The position numbers and the translations under genes are program-made. From NCBI GenBank assembly GCA_963580285.1, contig OY757026.1, positions 84,418,651-84,482,650 of the forward strand: a DNA stretch of 64,000 nt. The letters run 5' to 3'. The stretch is from Lucinisca nassula. Its lineage: Eukaryota; Mollusca; Bivalvia; Lucinida; Lucinidae. Position 1 is the stretch's first letter; each line of letters opens with the position of its first letter. Below, in pieces: positions 25,301-35,922 of this stretch. Below the pieces are notes generated by a model. That model worked only from the letters and a program-made list of their open reading frames with translations. It had not been told where the DNA came from and searched no databases.

Positions 25301-27099
25301 ATTGAGGACCTCTAACGGTGAAAAAACCGCTATTGTTGTCGCCCTCTAGGCTGTGCCGCGGCGTTTTATTCGTTTTTCCCGTAGACCTCAATGTAAAAAT
25401 GAGCCCTTTATTTCGGCACTTTCTAGTACCTCGGTGTTCGCGAGTTTTTGCACGATGGCAGGAGACATAAATGCCTGTTGAAAGCGGCATACTGCACCTC
25501 TGTAACTCATTTCGTCTTCCCGAGAAATAGGCACAAAGTTTAGTTTCCTCGAATTTCAAATGCTTTTAACTCGCAAGACACGTTTTTTAGCAGTATGAAA
25601 TTTTGCAATCTTCGAGGCACTGAGGTGTACTAGCAGCATGCAAAATTTCAGCTCAATCGCTATACAAACAATCAAGTTATAAGGGCCTAAAGTTTTGGGC
25701 GGGACAACAATATGCCGAAGGTGTCTCAATGTTGCAAAGGTGACTTCATCGAATTGGCTTATAGTTGCTGCCAAATGATGCACCTTTGACCCAAGTGTCA
25801 TGGGATAAAATGGGAGTTGTCTTCGTTCTTTGTGTTTCGAGTTATGGCCCTTCGAAGATCAATGTACCGTAAGTTTGGGCCCTTATATCTCCGAAACTGT
25901 TTGATAGAAACAACTCCCATTTTAAACCATGTTGTTTGGCACGCATGGACACGTTTTAGCACCATTTTCATGCGTCTACGTTAAAGTGACCAAAATGAGA
26001 ATTTAGCATCCACCACAGGTAACAACAAACAAATTTTCTAAGCCACTTTTCTTGGCCTCTATTGAACGCAGCAATCTATAATTTGCCCGGAGGGTGTATT
26101 ATATTGAGAACAACTAACGGTGAAAAAACCGCTATTGTTATCGCCCTCTAGGCTGTGCCGCGGCGTTTTAATCGTTTTTCCCGTAGACCTCAATGTAAAA
26201 ATGAGCCCTTTATTTCGGCACTTTCTAGTGCCTCGGTGTTCGTGAGTATTTGCACGATGGCAGGAGACATAAATGCCTGTTGAAAGCGGCATACTGCACC
26301 TCTGTAACTTATTTCGTCTTCCCTAGAAATAGACACAAAGCTTAGTTTCCTCGAAATTCAAAGGCTTATAACTCGCAAGATACGTTTTGTAGCAGTATGA
26401 AATTTTGTAATCTTCGAGGCACTGAGGTGTACTAGCAGCATGCAAAATTTAAGCTCAATCGCTATACAACCAATCGAGTTATAAGGGCCTAAACTTTTGG
26501 GCGGGACAACAATTACTGAAGGTGTCTCAATGTTGCAAAGGTGACTTTATCGAATCGGCTTATAGTTGCTGCCAAATGATGCACCTTTGACCCAAGTGTC
26601 ATGGGATAAAATGGGAGTTGTCTTCGTTCTTTGTGTTTCGAGTTATGGCCCTTCGAAGGTCAATGTACCGTAAGTTTGTGCCCTTATATCTCCGAAACTG
26701 TTTGATAGAAACAAGTCCCATTTTAAACCATGTTGTTTGGCACGCATGGACACGTTTTGGCACCATTTTCATGCGTCTACGTTAAAGTGACCAAAATGAG
26801 AATTTAGCATCCACCACAGGTAACAACAAACAAATTTTCTAAGCCACTTTTCTTGGCCTCTATTGAACGCAGCGATCTATAATTTGCCCCGAGGGTGTAT
26901 TATATTGAGAACGACTAAGCGTGAAAAAACCGCAATTTTTGTCGCCCTCTAGGCTGTGCCGCGGCGTTTTATTCGTTTTTCCCGTAGACCTCAATGTTTT
27001 TGCACGATGGCAGGAGACATAAATGCCTGTTGAAAGCGGCATACTGCACCTCTGTAACTCAATTCGTCTTCCCGAGAAATAGGCACAAAATTTAGTTTT

Positions 27100-27125
27100 C
27101 TCGAATTTCAAAGATATAAGGGTCC
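27100..27125. other. Array inversion junction
   Basis: To the left the satellite reads on the minus strand and stops within CTCGAATTTCAAAG. To the right it reads on the plus strand from within GAGATATAAGGG. The two sides share AG at the join. The partners are at different monomer phases, so this is an illegitimate join and not a perfect palindrome centre. Both flanking monomers are damaged: about 51 bp are missing near 26,996 and about 113 bp near 27,255. Confidence 0.88.
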
Positions 27126-27873
27126 AAACTTACGGTACATTGACCTTCGAAGGGCCATAACTCGAAACACAAAGAACGAAGACAACTCCCATTTTATCCC
27201 ATGACACTTGGGTCAAAGGTGCATCATTTGGCAGCAACTATAAGCCGATTCGATGCTAGTACACCACAGTGCCTCGAAGATTACAAAATTTCATACTGCT
27301 ACAAAACGTATTTTGCGAGTTATACGCCTTTGAAATTCGAGGAAACTAAATTTTTGCCTATTTCTCGCGAAGACGAAATGAGTTACAGAGGTGCAGTATG
27401 CCGCTTTCAACAGGCATTTATGTATCCTGCCATCGTGCAAAAACTCGCGAACACCGAGGCACTAGAAAGTGCCGAAATAAAAGGCTCATTTTTACATTGA
27501 GGTCTACGGGAAAAACGAATAAAACGCCGCTGCACAGCCTAGAGGGCGATAACAATAGCGGTTTTTTCACCGTTAGTCGTTCTCAATATAATACACCCTG
27601 GGGGCAAATTATAGATCGCTGCGCTCAATAGAGGCCAAGAAAAGTGGCTTAGAAAATTTGTTTGTTGTTACCTGTGGTGGATGCAAAAATTCTCATTTTG
27701 GTCACTTTAACGTAGACGCATGTAATGGTGCCAAAACGTGCCTATGCGTGCCAAACAACATGGTTTAAAATGGGAGTTGTTTCTATCAAACAGTTTCGGA
27801 GATATAAGGGCCCAAACTTACGGTACATTGACCTTCGAAGGGCCATAACTCGAAAAACAAAGAACGAAGACAA

Positions 27874-28164
27874 TTAAAAATCAAAAATGAGTTCCTTTAA
27901 GAGCAATGAAAACATTCATAAGAAAGAAGATGGGTCATACTACGTAGTTTCGGCTAATAAAGCCTCCTCAGTGACCCTTGAATGATCCGGCAAAGAAAGC
28001 CAGAGGAAAAATACTGCAATTTTGCGAATTTCGAATAGGCAGTCGATACAAAGACTGATATAATTCAAAATAGGGTCCAAATAATTAAAAACCTGTCTAG
28101 AATATGAGTCTAAACCAATAATTAATTTCTGATTTCTCAGAATATTCACGCTGATCTCAAAGGA
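27874..28164. other. 291-bp AT-rich insert of unknown origin
   Basis: The satellite stops after GAAGACAA (ends 27873) and resumes at CCATTTTATCCC (28165). Uninterrupted monomers read GACAACTCCCATTTTATCCC, so CTC was lost and no target duplication is visible. The inserted DNA is AT-rich and unlike the monomer or the other inserts. It lacks terminal inverted repeats, a poly-A or microsatellite tail and a tRNA-like box. A 69-codon minus-strand frame (27940-28149) exists but resembles nothing I know and probably is not a gene. It could be a fragment of unique DNA captured during break repair near the array inversion about 760 bp to its left, or a truncated element. Confidence 0.75.
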
Positions 28165-31100
28165 CCATTTTATCCCATGACACTTGGGTCAAAGGTGCAT
28201 CATTTGGCAGCAACTATAAGCCAATTCGATGAAGTCACCTTTGCAACATTGAGACACCTTCGGCATATTGTTGTCCCGCCCAAAATTTTAGGCCCTTATA
28301 ACTCGATTGTTTGTATAGCGATTGAGCTGAAATTTTGCATGCTGCTAGTACACCTCAGTGCCTCGAAGATTACAAAATTTCATACTGCTACAAAACGTAT
28401 CTTGCGAGTTATAAGCCTTTGAAATTCGAGGAAACTAAATTTTGTGCCTATTTCTCGGGAAGACGAAATGAGTTACAGAGGTGCAGTATGCCGCTTTCAA
28501 CAGGCATTTATGTCTCCTGCCATCGTGCAAAAACTCGCGAACACCGAGGCACTAGAAAGTGCCGAAATAAAGGGCTCATTTTTACATTGAGGTCTACGGG
28601 AGAAACGAATAAAACGCCGCGGCACAGCCTAGAGAGCGATAACAATAGCGGTTTTTTTCACCGTTAGACGTTCTCAATATAATACACCCTCGGGGCAAAT
28701 TATAGATTGCTGCGTTCAATAGAGGCCAAGAAAAGTGGCTTAGAAAATTTGTTTGTTGTTACCTGTGGTGGATGCTAAAATCTCATTTTGGTCACTTTAA
28801 CGTAGACGCATAAAAATGGTGCCAAAACGTGCCCATGCGTGCCAAACAACATGGTTTAAAATAAAGGTTGTTTCTATCAAACAGTTTCGGAGATATAAGG
28901 GCCCAAACTTACGGTACATTGACCTTCGAAGGGCCATAACTCGAAACACAGAGAACGAAGACAACTCCAATTTTATCCCATGACACTTGGGTCAAAGGTG
29001 CATCATTTGGCAGCAACTATAAGCCGATTCGATGAAGTCACCTTTGCAACATTGAGACACCTTCGGCATATTGTTGTCCCGCCCAAAATTTTAGGCCCTT
29101 ATAACTCGATTGTTTGTATAGCGATTGAGCTGAAATTTTGCATGCTGCTAGTACACCTCAGTGCCTCGAAGATTACAAAACTTCATACTGCTACAAAACG
29201 TATCTTGCGAGTAATAAGCCTTTGAAATTCGAGGAAACTAAACTTTGTGCCTATTTCTCGGGAAGACGAATTGAGATACAGAGGTGCAGTATGCCGCTTT
29301 CAACAGGCATTTATGTCTCCTGCCATCGTGCAAAAACTCGCGAACACCGAGGCACTAGAAAGTGCCGAAATAAAGGGCTCATTTTTACATTGAGGTCTAC
29401 GGGAGAAACGAATAAAACGCCGCGGCACAGCCTAGAGGGCGATAACAATAGCGGTTTTTTTTCACCGTTAGACGTTCTCAATATAATACACCCTCGGGGC
29501 AAATTATAGGTTGCTGCGTTCAATAGAGGCCAAGAAAAGTGGCTTAGAAAATTTGTTTGTTGTTACCTGTGGTGGATGCTAAATTCTCATTTTGGTCACT
29601 TTAACGTAGACGCATGAAAATGGTGCCAAAACGTGCCCATGCGTGCCAAACAACACGGTTTAAAATGGGAGTTGTTTCTATCAAACAGTTTCGGAGATAT
29701 AAGGGCCCAAACTTACGGTACATTTACCTTCGAAGGGCCATAACTTGAAACACAAAGAACGAAAACAACTCCCATTTTATCCCATGACACTTGGGTCAAA
29801 TGTGCATCATTTGGCAGCAACTATAAGCCAATTCGATGAAGTCACCTTTGCAACATTGAGACACCTTCGGCATATTGTTGTCCAGCCCAAAACTTTAGGC
29901 CCTTATAACTCGATGGTTTGTATAGCGATTGAGCTGAAATTTTGCATGCTGCTAGTACACCTCAGTGCCTCAAAGATAACAAAATTTCATACTGCTACAA
30001 AACGTATCTTGCGAGTTATAAGCCTTTGAAATTCGAGGAAACTAAATTTGGTGCCTATTTCTCGGGAAGACGAAATTAGTTACAGAGGTGCAGTATGCCG
30101 CTTTCAACAGGCATTTATGTCTCCTGCCATCGTACGAAAACTCGCGAACACCGAGGCACTAGAAAGTGCCGAAATAAAGGGCTCATTTTTACATTGAGGT
30201 TTACGGGAAAAACGTAATAAACGCCGCGGCACAGCCTAGAGGGCGATAACAATAGCGGATTTTTCACCGTTAGACGTTCTCAATATAATACACCCTCGGG
30301 GCAAATCATAGATCGCTGCGTTCAATAGAGGCCAAGAAAAGTGGCTCAGAAAATTTGTTTGTTGTTACCTGTGGTGGATGCTAAATTCTCATTTTGGTCA
30401 CTTTAACGTAGACGCATGAAAATGGTGCCAAAACGTGCCCATGCGTGCCAAACAACGTGGTTTAAAATGGGAATTGTTTCTATCAAACAGTTTCGGAGAT
30501 ATAAGGGCCCAAACTTACGGTACATTGACCTTCGAAGGGCCATAACTCGAAACACAAAGAACGCAGACAACTCCCATTTTATCCCATGACACTTGGGTCA
30601 AAGGTGCATCATTTGGCAGCAACTATAAGCCAATTCGATGAAGTCACCTTTGCAACATTGAGACACCTTCGGCATATTGTTGTCCCGCCCAAAACTTTAG
30701 GCCCTTATAACTTGATTGTTTGTATAGCGATTGAGCTGAAATTTTGCATGCTGCTAGTACACCTCAGTGCCTCGAAGATTTCAAAATTTCATAATGCTAC
30801 AAAACGTATCTTGCGAGTTATAAGCCTTTGAAATTCGAGGAAACTAAATTTTGCGCCTTTTTCTCGGGATGACGAAATGAGTTACAGAGGTGCAGTATGC
30901 GGCTTTCAACAGGCATTTATGTCTCCTGCCATCGTGCAAAAAATCGCGAACACCGAGGCACTAGTAAGTGCCGAAATAAAGGGCTCATTTTTACATTGAG
31001 GTCTACGGTAAAAACGAATAAAACGCCGCGGCACAGCCTAGAGGGGGATAACAATAGCGGTTTTTTCACCGTTAGTCGTTCTAAATATAATACACCCTCG

Positions 31101-34100
31101 GGGCAAATTATAGATCGCTGCGTTCAATAGAGGCCAAGAAAAGTGGCTTAGAAAATTTGTTTGTTGTTACCTGTGGTGGATGCTAAATTCTCATTTTGGT
31201 CACTTTAACGTAGACGCAAGAAAATGGTGCCAAAACGTGCCCATGCGTGCCCAACAACATGGTTTAAAATAGGAGTTGTTTCTATCAAACAGTTTCGGAG
31301 ATATAAGGGCCCAAACGTACGGTACATTGACCTTCGAAGGGCCATAACTCGAAACACAAAGAACGAAGACAACTCCCATTTTATCACATGACACTTGGGT
31401 CAAAGGTGCATCATTTGGCAGCAACTATAAGCCGATTCGATGAAGTCACCTTTGCAACATTGAGACACCTTCGGCATATTGTTGTCCAGCCCAAAACTTT
31501 AGGCCCTTATAACTCGATTGTTTGTATAGCGATTGAGCTGAAATTTTGCATGCTGCTAGTACACCTCAGTGCCTCGAAGATAACAAAATTTCATACTGCT
31601 ACAAAACGTATCTTGCGAGTTAAAAGCCTTTGAAATTCGAGGAAACTAAATTTGGTGCCTATTTCTCGGGAAGACGAAATTAGTTACAGAGGTGCAGTAT
31701 GCCGTTTTCAACAGGCATTTATGTCTCCTGCCATCGTACGAAAACTCGCGAACACCGAGGCACTAGAAAGTGCCGAAATAAAGGGCTCATTTTTACATTG
31801 AGGTCTACGGGAAAAACGTAATAAACGCCGCGGCACAGCCTAGAGGGCGATAACAATAGCGGATTTTTCACTGTTAGACGTTCTCAATATAATACACCCT
31901 CGGGGCAAATTATAGATCGCTGCGTTCAATAGAGGCCAAGAAAAGTGGCTTAGAAAATTTGTTTGTTGTTACCTGTGGTGGATGCTAAATTCTCATTTTG
32001 GTCACTTTAACGTAGACGCATGAAAATGGTGCCAAAACGTGCCCATGCGTGCCAAACAACGTGGTTTAAAATGGGAGTTGTTTCTATCAAACAGTTTCGG
32101 AGAAATAAGGGCCCAAACTTACGGTACATTGACCTTCGAAGGGCCATAACTCGAAACACAAAGAACGCAGACAACTCCCATTTTATCCCATGACACTTGG
32201 GTCAAAGGTGCATCATTTGGCAGCAACTATAAGCCAATTCGATGAAGTCACCTTTGCAACATTGAGACACCTTCGGCATATTGTTGTCCCACCCAAAACT
32301 TTAGGCCCTTATAAATTGATTGTTTGTATAGCGATTGAACTGAAATTTTGCATGCTGCTAGTACACCTCAGTGCCTCGAAGATTTCAAAATTTCATAATG
32401 CTACAAAACGTATCTTGCGAGTTATAAGCCTTTGAAATTCGAGGAAACTAAATTTTGCGCCTTTTTCTCGGGATGACGAAATGAGTTACAGAGGTGCAGT
32501 ATGCGGCTTTCAACAGGCATTTATGTCTCCTGCCATCGTGCAAAAAATCGCGAACACCGAGGCACTAGTAAGTGCCGAAATAAAGGGCTCATTTTTACAT
32601 TGAGGTCTACGGTAAAAACGAATAAAACGCCGCGGCACAGCCTAGAGGGGAATAACAATAGCGGTTTTTTCACCGTTAGTCGTTTTAAATATAATACACC
32701 CTCGGGGCATATTATAGATCGCCGCGTTCAATAGAGGCCAAGAAAAGTGGCTTAGAAAATTTGTTTGTTGTTACCTGTGGTGGATGCTAAATTCTCATTT
32801 TGGTCACTTTAACGTAGACGCATGAAAATGGTGCCAAAACTTGCCCATGCGTGCCAAACAACGTGGTTTAAAATGGGAGTTGTTTCTATCAAACAGTTTC
32901 GGAGATATAAGGGCCCAAACGTACGGTACATTGACCTTCGAAGGGCCATAACTCGAAACACAAAGAACGAAGACAACTCCCATTTTATCCCATGACACTT
33001 GGGTCAAAGGTGCATCATTTGGCAGCAACTATAAGCCGATTCGATGGAGTCACCTTTGCAACATTGAGACACCTTCGGCATATTGTTGTCCAGCCCAAAA
33101 CTTTAGGCCCTTATAACTCGATTGTTTGTATAGCGATTGAGCTGAAATTTTGCATGCTGCTAGTACACCTCAGTGCCTCGAGGATTTTAAAATTTCATAC
33201 TGCTACAAAACGTATCTTGCGAGTTATAAGCCTTTGAAATTCGAGGAAACAAAACTTTGTGCCTATTTCTCGGGAAGACGAAATGAGTTACAGAGGTGCA
33301 GTATGCCGCTTTCAACAGACATTTATATCTCCTGCCATCGTGCAAAAACTCGCAAACACCGAGGCACTAGAAAGTGCCGAAATAAAGGGCTCATTTTTAC
33401 ATTGAGGTCTACGGGAAAAACGAATAAAACGACGCGGCACAGCCTAAAGGGCGATAACAATAGCGATTTTTTCACCGTTAGACGTTCTCAATATAATACA
33501 CCATCGGTGCGATTTATAGATCGCTGCGTTCAATAGAGGCCAAGAAAAGTGGCTTAGAAAATGTGTTTGTTGTTACCTGTGGTGGATGCTTAATTCTCAT
33601 TTTGGTCACTTTAACGTAGACGCATGAAAAAGGTGCCAAAACGTGCCCATGCGTGCCAAACAACATGGTTTAAAATAGGAGTTGTTTCTATCAAACAGTT
33701 TCGGAGATATAAGGGCCCAAACTTACGGTGCATTGACCTTCGAAGGGCCATAACTCGAAACACAAAGAACGAAGGCAACTCCCATTTTATCCCATGACCC
33801 TTGGGTCAAAGGTGCATCATTTGGCAGCAACTATAAGCCAATTCGATGAAGTCACCTTTGCAACATTGAGACACCTTCGGCATATTGTTGCCCCGCCCCA
33901 AAACTTTAGGCCCTTATAACTCGATTGTTTGTATAGCGATTGAGCTGAAATTTTGCATGCCGCTAGTACACCTCAGTGCCTCGAAGATGACAAAAATTTC
34001 ATACTGCTACAAAACGTATCTTGCGAGTTGTAAGCCTTTGAAATTCGAGGAAACTAAACTTTGTGCCTTTTTCTCGGGAAGACGAAATGAGTTACAAAGG

Positions 34101-35909
34101 TGCAGTATACCGCTTTCAACAGGCATTTATGTCTTCTGCCATCGTACGAAAACTCGCGAACACCGAGGCACTAGAAAGTGCCGAAATAAAGGGCTCATTT
34201 TTACATTGAGGTCTACGGGAAAAACGTAATAAACGCCGCGGCACAGCCTAGAGGGCGATAACAATAGCGGATTTTTCACCGTTAGACGTTCTCAATATAA
34301 TACACCCTCGGGGCAAATTATAGATCGCTGTGTTTAATAGAGGCCAAGAAAAGTGGCTTAGAAAATATGTTTGTTGTTACCTGTGGTGGATGCTAAATTC
34401 TCATTTTTATCACTTTAACATAGACGCATGAAAATGGTGCCAAAACGTGTCCATGTGTGCCAAACAACATGGTTTAAAATGGGAATTGTTTCTATCAAAC
34501 AGTTTCGGAGATATAAGGGCCCAAACTTACTGTACATTGACCTTCGAAGGGACATAACTCAAAATACAAAGAACGAAGACAACTCCCATTTTATCCCATG
34601 ACACTTGGGTCAAAGGTGCATCATTTGGCAGCAACTATAAGCCGATTCGATGAATTCACCTTTGCAACATTGAGACACTATCGGTATATTGTTGTCCCGC
34701 CCAAACTTTAGGCCCTTATAACTCGATTGTTTGTATAGCGATTGAGCTGAAATTTTGCATGCTGCTAGTACACCTCAGTGCCTCGAAGATAACAAAATTT
34801 CATAATGCTACAAAACGTATCTTGCGAGTTATAAGCCTTTGAAATTCGAGGAAACTAAATTTGGTGCCTATTTCTCGGGAAGACGAAATTAGTTACAGAG
34901 GTGCAGTATGCCCATTTCAACAGGCATTTATGTCTCCTGCCATCGTACGAAAACTCGCGAACACCGAGGCACTAGAAAGTGCCGAAATAAAGGGCTCATT
35001 TTTACATTGAGGTCTACGGGAAAAACGTAATAAACGCCGCGGCACAGCCTAGAGGGCGATAACAATAGCGGATTTTTCACCGTTAGACGTTCTCAATATA
35101 ATACACCCTCGGGGCAAATCATAGATCGCTGCGTTCAATAGAGGCCAAGAAAAGTGGCTTAGAAAATTTGTTTGTTGTTACCTGTGGTGGATGCTAAATT
35201 CTCATTTTGGTCACTTTAACGTAGACGCATGAAAATGGTGCCAAAACGTGCCCATACGTGCCAAACAACGTGGTTTAAAATGGGAATTGTTTCTATCAAA
35301 CAGTTTCGGAGATATAAGGGCCCAAACTTACGGTACATTGACCTTCGAAGGGCCATAACTCGAAACACAAAGAACGCAGACAACTCCCATTTTATCCCAT
35401 GACACTTGGGTCAAAGGTGCATCATTTGGCAGCAACTATAAGCCAATTCGATGAAGTCACCTTTGCAACATTGAGACACCTTCGGCATATTGTTGTCCCG
35501 CCCAAAACTTTAGGCCCTTATAACTTGATTGTTTGTATAGCGATTGAGCTGAAATTTTGCATGCTGCTAGTACACCTCAGTGCCTCGAAGATTTCAAAAT
35601 TTCATAATGCTACAAAACGTATCTTGCGAGTTATAAGCCTTTGAAATTCGAGGAAACTAAATTTTGCGCCTTTTTCTCGGGATGACGAAATGAGTTACAG
35701 AGGTGCAGTATGCGGCTTTCAACAGGCATTTATGTCTCCTGCCATCGTGCAAAAAATCGCGAACACCGAGGCACTAGTAAGTGCCGAAATAAAGGGCTCA
35801 TTTTTACATTGAGGTCTACGGTAAAAACGAATAAAACGCCGCGGCACAGCCTAGAGGGGGATAACAATAGCGGTTTTTTCACCGTTAGTCGTTCTAAATA
35901 TAATACACC

Positions 35910-35922
35910 CTCGGGGTGAAGT
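35910..35922 (+). other. Internal deletion junction in the plus arm
   Basis: The monomer passes from ACACCCTCGGGG directly to TGAAGTCACC at 35,917, skipping about 334 bp. What follows (35,917 to about 36,650) closely matches 33,847 to about 34,580 at an offset of 2,070 bp, so two array blocks were joined here. Confidence 0.8.

Larger units (their letters stand above)
1..27112 (-). repeat. 802-bp satellite array, family A, minus-strand arm
   Basis: This is tandem satellite DNA, read here on the minus strand because the longest shared open frames run that way. An easily found anchor, the minus-strand codon ATG of an 81-codon frame beginning ATGACACTTGGGTC, lies at 320, 2019 (ATT here), 2828, 3626, 4622, 5423, 6224, 7026, 8213, 9014, 9815, 10616, 11317, 12119, 12921, 13723, 14526, 15328, 16132, 16936, 17738, 18801, 19603, 20405, 21208, 22010, 22812, 23875, 24677, 25801 and 26602. 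Most intervals are 801-804 bp. The exceptions are explained by inserts (7026-8213, 24677-25801), a 188-bp duplication (3626-4622), deletions (10616-11317) and short monomers (320-2019, 17738-18801, 22812-23875). Family A marks, read on the plus strand here, are AACAAACAAATTTTC and a TTTAAACCATGTTG-like stretch. The left end is cut by the window. I see no gene in it. Confidence 0.96.

Noticed and set aside
27940..28149. A small hydrophobic gene in the AT-rich insert.
   Set aside because: A single 69-codon frame in AT-rich DNA with no homology I recognise, no gene structure and no second copy for comparison.
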